From assembly GCF_010500915.1 (NCBI RefSeq), contig NZ_JAAAWP010000015.1, positions 1-64,000 on the forward strand: a stretch of DNA of 64,000 nt, in the 5' to 3' direction. Position 1 is the first letter of the stretch, and every line of letters starts with the position of its first letter. The notes beneath the pieces were generated by a model that made no database searches, was not told where the DNA came from, and saw only the letters and a program-made list of their open reading frames with translations. Source of the DNA: Alteromonas hispanica. Lineage in GTDB: Bacteria; Pseudomonadota; Gammaproteobacteria; Enterobacterales; Alteromonadaceae. Positions 8,189 through 18,236 of the stretch are shown here, in pieces. The position numbers and the translations under genes were made by a program.

Positions 8189-10942
8189 TTAATAAGTATA
8201 GCGCATACGGACACCAAAAGTTCTTGGGCGCGTAAAGAAGCGAGTGTTATCAAACTGAGTAATGATAGTGGCCGCAGTGCGCACCTCATCAAACAGGTTA
8301 TTAGCAAATGCTTCAAAACGCAGTGCACCATCGCCATGGGTATATCCAAGCCCGGCGTCGACTGTCCAATAAGCATCTACGCTATCGTCAAGTCGGCGAC
8401 GAGGGTTATCAGGGTTTTGATAATCTATACTGTTAAAAATGGTTAAGAACTGCTCATCACGCCAGCCAGCGGATATCACGTAATCAATGGTGCCCGAGTT
8501 AATATCGAATATTTGACTTAAGCTTGCGTTAAGCTGGTAGCGAGGGGTACGAGGAAGTCTATTTCCATCAATAGATTGAAAAACGGCTTCATCTGGTGCC
8601 ACGTCAGCTTGGAATCGTGAGTCTTGAATATCTTGGCTGTCTTCAATCTCAGCTTCAAGCCATAGGGCTGTCCAACTAAGATTAATGTCGTAAGGCAGTT
8701 CAAATTTGCCATCGAACTGCATGCCGTAAATGGCAGAGTCTGCAGCGTTAAAACTAAATGACACAACCAAAGCTCCAGGCGTAGCGTCGAGTGGGTCAAC
8801 GGGCGCACCAGAGTTAAATTCAAGCGCTTGCTCTACAGACAGCAAGTTGGTGAATACTTGGTCTCGGTAGTCGTTGTAAAACGCAGAGAAATTGAATGTA
8901 GTGGGTACATCTCCCCAATCGAATTCATTTTTAGAGCCAAACTCAAACAACGTAACGCTTTCTTCCTGATAGGTGGGAGCTAGTGTCAGTCCTGTTGTTG
9001 GATCGCTGAACGTATCGTTAAAACCACCCGATTTATGACCGGTAGCAATAAGGCCATATACAAGCTGGTCATTGTTTAAATCGTGCTCTAAGCGCAAACG
9101 CCAGTCGACAAAGCTATTATCTATGCGGCCATCTTGCACAGTAATAGAGTTATTAGGCGAAATGGGAACGGCAAACGAATGGGTACCATCCTGATTACAA
9201 ATCAAGTTGTCAGTGACATCGCTGTCTGAGCAGGCTGGACGTACATCTGCGCCACCTGGAGTGATGCCATTTGCGAAAATATCGTCTAGCGTATCGCGTT
9301 CACCAAACTGAGCAATACCATCAAAGTAAAAGCTTAAGAACTCGTCGTCAGAAACTGAACCATCACCATCTTGGTCGGGATCATAAATAGAACGTCCAAA
9401 CCCTGCAAATGCGAATCCTTCAGTACCAACTCTGGCACCCATACAGCAGCCAAACGGATTGCCCGTGTTGACGTCAAAACCGCCTAGCGCAAATGCATAA
9501 CGTGCATTCACGCCCTGACGGGTTTTGGTGTCCTCGGTGTATCGCAAGCCTATTGTGAAACGAGTATCTGCACTGAACTCGTACGTCGCATCGGCATAAA
9601 CAGAGAAAGAGTCGGTATCTGTGTTAGGTTGGTTAAACTCTGCCCCTTGGAAAAAACCTCCTCTATCGCCAGCAGACGCTAAAAACGTTTGCTGACGTTC
9701 GTCGAACAAGAATACACCGGCAGTGTAGGTTAGACGGCTCGCGTCATCGTCAGATAACAAACGCAATTCGTGAATGATAGATTCAGAGTCAGTCAAAAAC
9801 TGAAAGCGTGAGAAATCGTCTAATGCTTGTTCGAGAGGATCCAATGCCTCAAAAACGCCCGGAAAATCAGGAGAGAGTGGGGTAGCGGCTTGATAATCGT
9901 AAATTAAATCGCGATAGCTACCGTTGTATTCCAGTAACGCGTCTCCCAAGTCCCATGTGACTTCAATTTTAAAGCCGTCGTGAATGGTATCTTGCACTGG
10001 CGTAAAGCCCCTACCTACCACGTCACGAGGATCTTCAATATCGTCTGGATCTATACCTAACCCCAGAGGCAGAGCGTAATTAGTTCCGGTATAACCAGTG
10101 CCTTGTTCGCGAGCAAAGTCATAAGATAGATAAATACTCAAATCGTTAGTCGGTTCGTAGAGCGCTTGGAAGCGTAAGCCAAGATTATCAGCAGCTTCGG
10201 CAAGCTCTAAGTCTAACGGACCAACATCATTATAATACGAGTCATGATCGATTTTAGTGCCGGCAATACGGAACGCGAGCTTGTCAGTGGCCGGTATATT
10301 CAAAGCGCCAGTAATAGCACGTTGGTTGTAATTACCAAACTCTATCTCGGCGCTACCATTCCACTGACCAATAGCGGGCCGCCATGGAATAATATTCACC
10401 GAGCCCGCGGTTGCGTTTCGCCCGCGCAATGTACCCTGGGGGCCAACATTAACCTCTACCCTTGAGATATCAAAAAACGCCGAACCTATCCCAGATGGAC
10501 GGGGAATGTACACCCCGTCTAAATGGGTTGCGGCTGCGGGGTCGCCAAGCTCTGTATTATTTGAACTACCAATGCCTCGGATCCAAACTTCCACGTTGCC
10601 TTGATTATTACCTATTTCCAGCCCAGGAATAGATTCGGAAATATCAGTAATATCCTGAATACCCTGAGACTTTAAGTCTTCTCCCGAAAACGCAAAGGCG
10701 GTACCCGCTAAGTCTTGTAAATCTTGAGTTCGACGTTCCACAGTTACCATTATACGTTCAACGTCGGCATCTTTTTCTTTCGTCTTATCGTCGGCCTCTT
10801 GCGCCGCTAACGAACCGCTTACCAAAGATGCGAACACCGTAATATACAGAAACTTGCACAAGGATTTAAAACTGGTCTTGGTTTGCAACATAGCGCCTTG
10901 CTCCGCATTGAATAAAGCTTTAGTAAATGATTTCATATTCAT
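8189..10942 (-). CDS. TonB-dependent outer-membrane receptor (beta-glucan locus)
   Basis: The 917-residue protein has a long signal region ending near SLAAQ (about residue 47). A plug domain starts with a TonB-box-like 'ERIMVTVERR' (about 63-72) and contains 'VEVWIRGIGSSNN', 'THLDGVYIPRPSG' and 'VNVGPQGTLRGRNATAGSVNI'. A 22-strand barrel follows and ends with an aromatic residue (MRYTY), as outer-membrane proteins do. GPQGTLRGRN departs from the usual GPQGTLYGRN. Its start lies 6 bp after the GH16 stop (AGAGGGAC ribosome binding site), so the two are one operon. It probably imports oligosaccharides released by the GH16 enzyme; substrate is inferred from context. Confidence 0.92.
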   Translation of the reverse strand: MNMKSFTKALFNAEQGAMLQTKTSFKSLCKFLYITVFASLVSGSLAAQEADDKTKEKDADVERIMVTVERRTQDLQDLAGTAFAFSGEDLKSQGIQDITDISESIPGLEIGNNQGNVEVWIRGIGSSNNTELGDPAAATHLDGVYIPRPSGIGSAFFDISRVEVNVGPQGTLRGRNATAGSVNIIPWRPAIGQWNGSAEIEFGNYNQRAITGALNIPATDKLAFRIAGTKIDHDSYYNDVGPLDLELAEAADNLGLRFQALYEPTNDLSIYLSYDFAREQGTGYTGTNYALPLGLGIDPDDIEDPRDVVGRGFTPVQDTIHDGFKIEVTWDLGDALLEYNGSYRDLIYDYQAATPLSPDFPGVFEALDPLEQALDDFSRFQFLTDSESIIHELRLLSDDDASRLTYTAGVFLFDERQQTFLASAGDRGGFFQGAEFNQPNTDTDSFSVYADATYEFSADTRFTIGLRYTEDTKTRQGVNARYAFALGGFDVNTGNPFGCCMGARVGTEGFAFAGFGRSIYDPDQDGDGSVSDDEFLSFYFDGIAQFGERDTLDDIFANGITPGGADVRPACSDSDVTDNLICNQDGTHSFAVPISPNNSITVQDGRIDNSFVDWRLRLEHDLNNDQLVYGLIATGHKSGGFNDTFSDPTTGLTLAPTYQEESVTLFEFGSKNEFDWGDVPTTFNFSAFYNDYRDQVFTNLLSVEQALEFNSGAPVDPLDATPGALVVSFSFNAADSAIYGMQFDGKFELPYDINLSWTALWLEAEIEDSQDIQDSRFQADVAPDEAVFQSIDGNRLPRTPRYQLNASLSQIFDINSGTIDYVISAGWRDEQFLTIFNSIDYQNPDNPRRRLDDSVDAYWTVDAGLGYTHGDGALRFEAFANNLFDEVRTAATIITQFDNTRFFTRPRTFGVRMRYTY

Positions 10943-10948
10943 GTCCCT

Positions 10949-13900
10949 CTATTCAGCCCTTGCGAAAACTAGGTTGTCGTAGAAAATGCCGCTGGGGTTA
11001 TAGTCCGTGGCCGAGTTAGAGAATCCAAACTGAAGTATTTGACCATCTAAGTTTTGCTCAAGCACCGCTTCAACAGTGTATCGAGACCACTCGCTGTTAC
11101 TGACTTCGCTTAAATCAACGCGAATGTCGACGGTAGAGGCAAAACCATTATTAGGGTCGAGTACACGAATATAGGCATACGCCGTTGTAGGTGGTGCTAT
11201 TCCGCCTTCAAAGGGCGCTTTGGCATCAAAAGAGAACGTATAGTTACCTGCATCAGCAGCAGAGAATATGCGCTCTTGAAAGCTTGCAGCCTCAATTGTA
11301 AGTCCGCCAGCATGGTCGCCGTTGTTATAGTCGCTAAATACATTTAGGTACTGAGAGCCTTGGCTTTCACCTGCCTCACCTGTGGCGTAACTGGTAAACC
11401 CACCGGTGTTGTTAGGCGCAGGGAACGGACCGTAGCTGTAGGCAAAGTTTCCATCTGCACCAAACACCGCAGCGAAGCTTAGCCAGTTATCACCGATGGC
11501 ATCGGCACTTGCGTCGCCACTTTCAAAATCAGTGTTATAGCTAATTCCGCCTTCGGCTAGGTTGAAGTCGACGTTATCTACCACTATGGCAGAGGGGGCA
11601 AAACCTGTAGTGCGAGTGGTAAAGCCAAATTCTAGCAATTGTCCAGCCATAGCTTCGCCGTCGATATTGAAGTCAACAGAGTAGGTCTGCCATTCTGTGC
11701 TCGAAATCATCGATAAATCGATTTCAACTCTTGCCGTCGTGGCAAAGCCGTTTGAAGGGTCTAGAGTTTGCACATATGCAGTGGCTATTGTGGGTTCAGT
11801 AATCGCGCCTTCATCGGGAACTCGGGCATCAAAGCTAAACGTATAGATACCAGAGTCGTCAGCTGTAAGCGTTACTTGCTGGAAGGTTGCAGCCTCTATC
11901 AACAGACCGTTTCCGTGATCTTGATTGTTGTAGTCGTTAAATATAATGAGTTGCTGCGAGCCTTGTTCATCACCGCCTAACCCCGTGGCTATATTGGCAA
12001 AGCTATTGCTGTTAAGCGGTGTCGGGAAAGGTTGGCCGTAGTTATAAATGAAGCCGCCATTGGCATCGAACACCGTGCCAAAGCTTTGCCAATTTCCACC
12101 GAGTGCAGTGGCTGCCGGATTAACTCCTTCAAAGTCCGCAAAGAAACCAAGTGGCAGCACTTCCTCTTCCACAATCTCAGTCGTGGGCTCCCAGCGTATG
12201 TTATCTACCGTAAGCGAGGTTGTGGCATTAACGTCTGTTACTGCAAGCACAAGGCCAGAGCTAACATTAGCGGTGTTTAAGCCACTGCTTATCAGCTGAC
12301 TTAAAGGAATTTCAATTTCCTGCCATTCACCGTCTGCAGGTCGCCCTAAATCTTGCGGACCACTTGTACAGGGGAATACACAGTCTACTTGCATAGTTAC
12401 GGTATTTGTATCGCTGCCGAAGTCGGAAACGAAAAGGTCAAAAACCACGGCGCCGTTATTATAACCAGAAAGGTTAACGGGCTCGGTGGCGATAAACCAT
12501 ACACCACTTTCGCCGTCGCCGTTGAAGGTGATATCGATAACTTGGTCGCGAGCTGCGTCGTCAGACGTTACTACTTCCCATTCAATTTTATTAACGCCAT
12601 CTGGATTACTGCCGTCAGTGTAGGTGGCAAAGCCTGAACCGCTGTCTGCCGCACCAATACCAAAGTCCCAAAGCGGGTCAACGCTATCGATAAACACATT
12701 TTGTGGAACGGTGGTAATACTCACTATGCCGCAAGGACGAGAGGCTGGAGCACCGCAAAGAAGGTTTATATTGTCGAACTGCATGCGGGCAGCACCGCCA
12801 ACAGGTTCAAGTATTATAAGGTTGAGTACCTCTTCAATATTCAGAGGACCGCCACCAAAAGCACCAATATTGCTTTGAATAACATCACTGAGAGCAAGTG
12901 ACACTGATGTCCACTCGTCTTGAGGTAAATCAGTCAGTGGTATTTGTATAAAGCCCACGTTAGGGAACCCGCTATCTACACCAACTTGCAGCATAGTTGC
13001 ATTGGTGGATGCACTGTCAATAAACACATCAAACGTCAATTCACCGCCATAGAATTCATTGTTGTCTGCGCGACCAACGCCAAATAGCTCAAACGTGTTT
13101 CCCTCGGGGTCGTTAATTTGAATGTTTCCACCACCTGAAGTGTTGATTTCAATAACCGTGCCGCGCTCCGTGTCGCCAGAATCGACTTCAGCTACTGTTA
13201 ACGCTCCATCATTGTCAAATACGCCAATACCCAGTGGACGTTCGCTATTGCTATCTGCAAATAGAACTCCCGGTCCATTGTTGTATAGGGTAAAGCTGTT
13301 TATCTCCACATTTTGCGGTGGTGGGGTACCGTCTCCGCCTTGTGTAATGATAAAAGGGTCGACTTGGTCAATACTGTTTTCGCAGCCCAAACCGTCGTTA
13401 ACCGGAGCAAGTGGGCATTGATAAACCCGAACATAATCCACCAGCATTTGACCAGGGAATACATCGGTATCGTTAGGGTTTGGCATGCCCGCTGGGTCGC
13501 CGCCTACAGCAAGATTGAGGAGCAAATGCTGATTTTCGTTGAACGGTGCGTCTTCTTCCCCAACTACGAAGCCTTCACTTTGGTTTTTGAAATAATAGTT
13601 CCAGTAGGTATCGCGGCTCACCGTAAAATAATGAACCCCGTCTACAAACCAGCGAATTCGCTGAGAGTCCCACTCGACTGCGTAGTCGTGAAAGCCATCG
13701 GTTGGATCTATTTCATAAGTTTTGGTAGCGCTTTCATTTAGGGGGAAACGTTGACCATAATGCACGGTTCCTGCTATGAACGGAGTTGCCTGCCCGAAAG
13801 ACTCCATGATGTCTATTTCGCCTTTAGCGGCCCACTCACCAAAAGGAGAAGGATCGCTTCCTAGTGTCCAAAACGCTGGCCATAAGCCTAACCCTTCTGG

Positions 13901-14317
13901 AACTTGAATACGGGCTTCAATTCGACCATACGTAAAATCTAATATTCCCTGTGTGCGCAGACGGCCTGAGGTGAAAGCAAAATTCGGGTCTGGCGAATCA
14001 CCCACTCTAGCCTCAATAACCAAGAAACCATCTTCTACGCTTATATTATCTGCGGTGTAGTACTGCTGTTCATTGTTTCCCCAGCCAGGCGGCAGTCCCT
14101 CGGACGAGCCATCGCCCACTTGTACTTCCCATTTGGAGGTATCTAGCGTGCTGCCGTCGAATTCATCAGACCAAATTAGTTCATAATTCGCTGATGTTGG
14201 TGGAGGAGGATTTTCTAAGGTTCCGCCAATCGCTTCATCGTCGTTTTGGCATCCGCCTATTGCAACAGTTGCGCCCGCAGCGAGTGCTATGCTAAGCCAG
14301 TTTCGTTTTATGGTCAT
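10949..14317 (-). CDS. GH16 beta-glucanase lipoprotein (laminarinase-type) with duplicated C-terminal modules
   Basis: The 1122-residue protein starts with a lipoprotein signal (lipobox IGGC, Cys23). The GH16 domain spans about 45-308 with the catalytic EIDIME-type motif: Glu167, Asp169 and Glu172 in KGEIDIMESFG. The GH16 motif with the extra Met is the form seen in laminarinases and related beta-1,3-glucanases. Two beta-sandwich, CBM-like regions follow (about 330-520 and 530-715), then two copies of a module of about 198 residues (about 722-920 and 925-1122) sharing 'DYNNxDH', 'YTFSFDA' and 'VLDPNNGFA/TLDPSNGFA'. It heads the locus and is translationally close to the TonB receptor. It is probably surface-exposed and makes oligosaccharides for that receptor. 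Confidence 0.9.
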   Translation of the reverse strand: MTIKRNWLSIALAAGATVAIGGCQNDDEAIGGTLENPPPPTSANYELIWSDEFDGSTLDTSKWEVQVGDGSSEGLPPGWGNNEQQYYTADNISVEDGFLVIEARVGDSPDPNFAFTSGRLRTQGILDFTYGRIEARIQVPEGLGLWPAFWTLGSDPSPFGEWAAKGEIDIMESFGQATPFIAGTVHYGQRFPLNESATKTYEIDPTDGFHDYAVEWDSQRIRWFVDGVHYFTVSRDTYWNYYFKNQSEGFVVGEEDAPFNENQHLLLNLAVGGDPAGMPNPNDTDVFPGQMLVDYVRVYQCPLAPVNDGLGCENSIDQVDPFIITQGGDGTPPPQNVEINSFTLYNNGPGVLFADSNSERPLGIGVFDNDGALTVAEVDSGDTERGTVIEINTSGGGNIQINDPEGNTFELFGVGRADNNEFYGGELTFDVFIDSASTNATMLQVGVDSGFPNVGFIQIPLTDLPQDEWTSVSLALSDVIQSNIGAFGGGPLNIEEVLNLIILEPVGGAARMQFDNINLLCGAPASRPCGIVSITTVPQNVFIDSVDPLWDFGIGAADSGSGFATYTDGSNPDGVNKIEWEVVTSDDAARDQVIDITFNGDGESGVWFIATEPVNLSGYNNGAVVFDLFVSDFGSDTNTVTMQVDCVFPCTSGPQDLGRPADGEWQEIEIPLSQLISSGLNTANVSSGLVLAVTDVNATTSLTVDNIRWEPTTEIVEEEVLPLGFFADFEGVNPAATALGGNWQSFGTVFDANGGFIYNYGQPFPTPLNSNSFANIATGLGGDEQGSQQLIIFNDYNNQDHGNGLLIEAATFQQVTLTADDSGIYTFSFDARVPDEGAITEPTIATAYVQTLDPSNGFATTARVEIDLSMISSTEWQTYSVDFNIDGEAMAGQLLEFGFTTRTTGFAPSAIVVDNVDFNLAEGGISYNTDFESGDASADAIGDNWLSFAAVFGADGNFAYSYGPFPAPNNTGGFTSYATGEAGESQGSQYLNVFSDYNNGDHAGGLTIEAASFQERIFSAADAGNYTFSFDAKAPFEGGIAPPTTAYAYIRVLDPNNGFASTVDIRVDLSEVSNSEWSRYTVEAVLEQNLDGQILQFGFSNSATDYNPSGIFYDNLVFARAE

Positions 14318-15080
14318 GCGGCATTACTCTCAATTAACGTAGTGTGTATTAGTTTTGAGTGTTTGCGCTGGTTTCGAAGTGCAAGTAGTGAATAGGTCGA
14401 GCACTTAAAAATACGCAGTTCAGCTCTTTCATTTTGGAAGTGAAAGAAGCCATTGAAAAACAACCAACGTGTGTACTTATCTTTATTTTTTTCTTTTCAC
14501 TGATGCGTTTGTCAGGGCTTTTACAAAGTCGATACCAGATAGCAATGCAGTTTTCACTACACCAGTGTTGCTAAATTAATTACCGTGTTGCCTGACTGAA
14601 GGTCCTTTTCGCGACATCCTGAGTGCATTTACTCTCTTAGAAACACCTAGTACTGATTTTTAAATAAAAATACACTAACGAGTTTGTCTGGTTTTGATAC
14701 TAGTGCAAAGTAGGAATTGTGCAAATTATCCTTTATTACATTTTGTTTACAAATTGAAGCTGCTTAAGTTAATGGCTTGGCACTTGCTAAATCCCCGAGT
14801 AAAGGGGATGTATTCGGGGGCTGCTATGAATTACAGAGATAAAATACAGATATCAAATACGGATGAATTTGTGGTTGGATGGTAACAGGTTGTTAACAGT
14901 TGGTAGGCTTTGTACTGCGTATGACTTACTTGGTCTCTTGTTTTTCCTTCCTCAGTCACTTATTTCTGAGACGTTATTTAACGCTCCCATCACTGTGCCA
15001 GCAAATTATTGGGGGAGAAAACTTCGACGTATGTGAGTTTACGTATACAGCTGATTGGCAAGCTGCACCGAAGGTTTTTA
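14318..15080. other. Intergenic upstream of the GH16 gene
   Basis: About 760 AT-rich bp. It should hold the promoter of the GH16-TonB receptor-glycosidase operon. I see a small stem ATCCCC (14791-14796) with GGGGAT (14804-14809). Two plus-strand frames (14694 and 14900) lack coding character and ribosome binding sites. No regulator gene for the locus lies here. Confidence 0.4.
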
Positions 15081-15770
15081 CTATGAAAGTGTAAATACTA
15101 AATTATCTGCTTTTACCTTTTTCTTAAGTCCACCCTCTAAATCAGAGCGCTCAAGCAATGAGATAGCATAGTGCTCTTTATACATGTTCTCAACCATGCT
15201 TTGGCTAACGCAAAATGGAGGGCCCTGTAACTCGCTTTGTTGATAGTCGAATGTGATTAAAAGCTGAGGCGCGCAGCGAGTTAACGATACCATATGCTCA
15301 GCGTAACGCTCGCGAAGACCATCGGGTAGGGCGACGAGAGCAGCTCTGTCGTACACGCCAGTAACTTCACCAATATCTTCATGAGTTAACTTAAAAATAT
15401 CACCAACAAAAATAGTGATGTGACTTGCTGAGTAAACCTTGCCTTTGGGAGATGACTCAATAGTTGGCGTTAAATTAAGGTCTTCGAAGAGTTGCGTAAT
15501 AGCAATTTCGCTTAATTCAGCACCAACCACTTCGCAGCCTTTAGAGAGCAACCAAGCAATATCTTTTGTTTTTCCACATAAAGGAACAAAAATGCGTTTT
15601 TGCGTTTTCTCCGAAGAGGCGCTTTCGTTAACTAAAGCTTCGCTTTCAGCCGTATCGCTTTTTACATTAAGCAGGACATGGCTATATTTGACAAGAAGGG
15701 CGTTTCCTTCGGGTTCATGAAATCCGATTTCATTTTTATTCCACTTACTATGCCAGAAGCTATGCTCCAT
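15081..15770 (-). CDS. tpm: Thiopurine S-methyltransferase family protein
   Basis: The 229-residue protein opens with MEHSFWHSKWNKNEIGFHEPEGN, the conserved start of bacterial TPMT proteins. The SAM-binding motif I is RIFVPLCGKTKDIAWLLSKG (20 residues), followed by VVGAELSEIA and then VYDRAALVALPDGLRERYA. The end, GPPFCVSQSMVENMY, is also a family hallmark. A stretch near residues 36-55, rich in Ser and Glu, is an insertion compared with the usual 217-220 residue form. The enzyme transfers methyl from SAM to thiopurines in vitro and, in some bacteria, to selenium or tellurium oxyanions; its natural substrate is not known. Monocistronic. Confidence 0.92.
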   Translation of the reverse strand: MEHSFWHSKWNKNEIGFHEPEGNALLVKYSHVLLNVKSDTAESEALVNESASSEKTQKRIFVPLCGKTKDIAWLLSKGCEVVGAELSEIAITQLFEDLNLTPTIESSPKGKVYSASHITIFVGDIFKLTHEDIGEVTGVYDRAALVALPDGLRERYAEHMVSLTRCAPQLLITFDYQQSELQGPPFCVSQSMVENMYKEHYAISLLERSDLEGGLKKKVKADNLVFTLS

Positions 15771-16047
15771 TTTTGTACTCCATTTCGAAAAGCGCGAGTA
15801 ATCAATAATACTGCTTTGCTAAAAAACGTTGGCTAAATGCTTTTACAAATGCTCTAAGAGCCCAGTCTTTCAATAAGCGCAAACTTAGCGCAGACCATAT
15901 ACCTATGCTCAGACGTTCATTCTTTAACTGTACAACTTCATTATTCTCAATGACTAGCGAGATAACCTGTCTTTGAAACACACTGAAAAGCAGAATTGTG
16001 ACTACAGGAAAGTCGATACCCAGCTTAATTATCTAGACTCTTTAAAT

Positions 16048-16404
16048 TTACTCGTCTAGCGGGGTGTTAAAATCTTCTGAAAGCTCAAAGTCACCTTCAA
16101 CAGATGCGACTTTGTTATCTTCAAATTTTATGATCATTTGACGTTGGAAATCGTCGCCGCGATCCTTCATTCCACGCTTCATATCATATACATAATACCA
16201 AGTGTCGTTATCGAAAGAGTCTTGAACAACAGGATTACCAAGAACATAAATTACTTGCTCTTTCGTCATATTAATACGCAACTTTTCTACGTCTCGCTGA
16301 TCCAGAAAGTTACCTTGGGGAACGTCGATTCTAAAAATCCAGTTTGAGCAGGCCGTAGTCGTAAATGTAATGCCGAGAATAACTATAAGATGGTGCAACT
16401 TCAT
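16048..16404 (-). CDS. bamE: Outer-membrane assembly lipoprotein BamE
   Basis: The 118-residue protein has a lipobox (TTAC, mature Cys19) and the SmpA/OmlA fold: 'PQGNFLDQRDVEKLRINMTKEQV', 'YVLGNPVVQDSF' and 'WYYVYDMKRG', all conserved in BamE. It is a subunit of the BAM complex that inserts beta-barrel proteins into the outer membrane. It lies just downstream of recN on the minus strand, the common order reversed here (recN and bamE adjacent), with a hairpin terminator in the 124-bp gap. Confidence 0.93.
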   Translation of the reverse strand: MKLHHLIVILGITFTTTACSNWIFRIDVPQGNFLDQRDVEKLRINMTKEQVIYVLGNPVVQDSFDNDTWYYVYDMKRGMKDRGDDFQRQMIIKFEDNKVASVEGDFELSEDFNTPLDE

Positions 16405-16442
16405 GCGTATATAAGTCCAGTATTGCCTTTGTTAGTGCCTAA

Positions 16443-16465
16443 AGGCTTCCAAAATTAGGAAGCCT
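16443..16465 (-). terminator. Hairpin between recN and bamE
   Basis: AGGCTTCC (16443-16450) and GGAAGCCT (16458-16465) form an 8-bp stem with a 7-nt AT loop, about 65 bp after the recN stop on the minus strand. Only a short T-run follows. It probably ends or weakens transcription from recN into bamE. Confidence 0.6.
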
Positions 16466-16528
16466 CAGCTGTTTTATTGCAAGCGCGAAGGCATGCTACA
16501 TTGACAACTATGACCAATCAACTGCATT

Positions 16529-18214
16529 TTAGTTCGATGTTGCGCTTTTAAGCAGCTCTTTTGCGTTCGCCAACGCAGACTTGGTTACTTTGTCGCCAGC
16601 CAGCAATCTTGCTAGTTCGTCAATACGGTCTTGTTTGGTAAGCGGAATCATTTGAGTTTCTGTGCTTTCGCCATCGGTGATCTTAGTCACAAACAGCTGA
16701 TTATGTGCCTGCGCCGCTACTTGCGGTAAGTGGGTTACACACATAACTTGTGATTGCTTACCCAGTTTGCGAAGCAGTGCACCAACAATAGACGCTGTAG
16801 GGCCACTTATTCCCGTATCTACCTCATCGAAGATCATAGTAGGCGTGGCATGACTGTCACTTGCGATAACTTGAATTGCCAGGCCAATTCTCGACAATTC
16901 ACCGCCAGACACTACTTTTTCTAGCAAGTCAGCATCTTGCCCCGGATTGGTAGATACTTTGAATTCAATAGTGTCTAACCCTGATGGCGCAGGTTTTTTT
17001 AGTTCATCGTAACGGATGTCAATGCACACCTTTGCATGGGGCATATTCATTTGTTGTATTTGCGATTCTATATCTCCCGCGAAGGCTTTAGCTGCTTTAG
17101 CACGGCTTTCTGATAAGCCTTTGGTGGTAGTAAGGTAGTGTTGTCTTGCATCTTCAACGTCTTGCTCTAGAGTTTCAAGCAAGCTTTCCTGCTCACCTAG
17201 TGAAGCATACTCTGCGGAAAGTGTTTGGTGATGCTGAGCTAACGCTTCAGGCATTACTGCGTGTTTGCGAGCTAACTCCATTGCTTTTGAATACCGCGCT
17301 TCCACTTGCTGCAAACGCAGTGGGTCAATTTCTAGCTGATCGCAATATCCACGCAGCTCGCTCGCTGCCTCCTCCACTTGAATAGAGGCTTCATTTAAAA
17401 GCGCTATAATTGGTGTCAAGCTGGCATCGTGGGCTTCAAGCTCCGCTAACTTTTCTATACTCCCTTGAATAACACTAAGTGCATTGCCTTCATCATTCTC
17501 GTACAGGTTGTAAACGCTTGTTTGAGCCTGCTCTAATAGGCTTTGACCATTGCTAAGTCTTTTATGCTCCACTTCTAGCTCTTCAAACTCACCATTTTCA
17601 ATTGCAAATTCGTCAAGTTCTTGCACCTGGTAAGTTAAAAGTTGTAGACGGTCTTCACGCTGCTGTGCTTTCGCGCGCAACTCATCTAGTGTTCTTTGCT
17701 TGTTTTTCCACGTTGTGTAGGAGGTTTTTACATCATCGAGCGACTGATTATGGCTGGCGTAACTGTCTATAAGTTGGCGCTGATAATCTTCTTTTAACAA
17801 TTGCAGGTGGGTATTTTGCCCATGAATTGAAAGTAGCGTTTGCCCAAGACCTTTAAGCTGCTGTAACGATACTGGAGTACCGTTGATAAATGCCTTAGAA
17901 CGACCTTCCTTTGATATAACGCGGCGCACAAAACAACTGCTGTCATCCTCGTCTGAGGTGAGCTCGTGTTCATCTAAAAATGCCTTTGCACTGGCATTAT
18001 CAACCAGTGAAAAATGTGCCACTATTTCGGCTTTAGCAGAACCTTTTCTAACTGCGTTTGCGTCTGCTCGTTCACCTAGGCATAAGCTTAATGCATCGAT
18101 GGCAATAGACTTACCCGCCCCAGTCTCACCCGTCACAGCGGTAAGACCATTTTCAAAATGAACTGAAAGTTGTTTTACAACAGCAAAATTTGATATCGAA
18201 AGATTCGCTAACAT
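16529..18214 (-). CDS. recN: DNA repair ATPase RecN
   Basis: I start at ATG 18214 (MLANLSISNF), matching the canonical RecN start; a GTG two codons earlier is less likely. It is an SMC-like ATPase: Walker A GETGAGKS near residue 31, a long central coiled coil (about 150-365, broken around the middle), signature VSGGELSRIGLA, and Walker B TPTMIFDEVDTGISG. The length, 561 residues, is normal. RecN holds broken DNA ends together during recombinational repair in the SOS response. The two LexA-like boxes at 18237-18275 directly upstream fit its known SOS control. Confidence 0.96.
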   Translation of the reverse strand: MLANLSISNFAVVKQLSVHFENGLTAVTGETGAGKSIAIDALSLCLGERADANAVRKGSAKAEIVAHFSLVDNASAKAFLDEHELTSDEDDSSCFVRRVISKEGRSKAFINGTPVSLQQLKGLGQTLLSIHGQNTHLQLLKEDYQRQLIDSYASHNQSLDDVKTSYTTWKNKQRTLDELRAKAQQREDRLQLLTYQVQELDEFAIENGEFEELEVEHKRLSNGQSLLEQAQTSVYNLYENDEGNALSVIQGSIEKLAELEAHDASLTPIIALLNEASIQVEEAASELRGYCDQLEIDPLRLQQVEARYSKAMELARKHAVMPEALAQHHQTLSAEYASLGEQESLLETLEQDVEDARQHYLTTTKGLSESRAKAAKAFAGDIESQIQQMNMPHAKVCIDIRYDELKKPAPSGLDTIEFKVSTNPGQDADLLEKVVSGGELSRIGLAIQVIASDSHATPTMIFDEVDTGISGPTASIVGALLRKLGKQSQVMCVTHLPQVAAQAHNQLFVTKITDGESTETQMIPLTKQDRIDELARLLAGDKVTKSALANAKELLKSATSN

Positions 18215-18236
18215 AACCACACTCTAATAAAGTTGA

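Noticed and set aside
14694-15094. Two small plus-strand frames before tpm
   Set aside because: Neither has a ribosome binding site, a recognisable motif or coding-like codon use; they run through the AT-rich promoter region of the GH16 operon.
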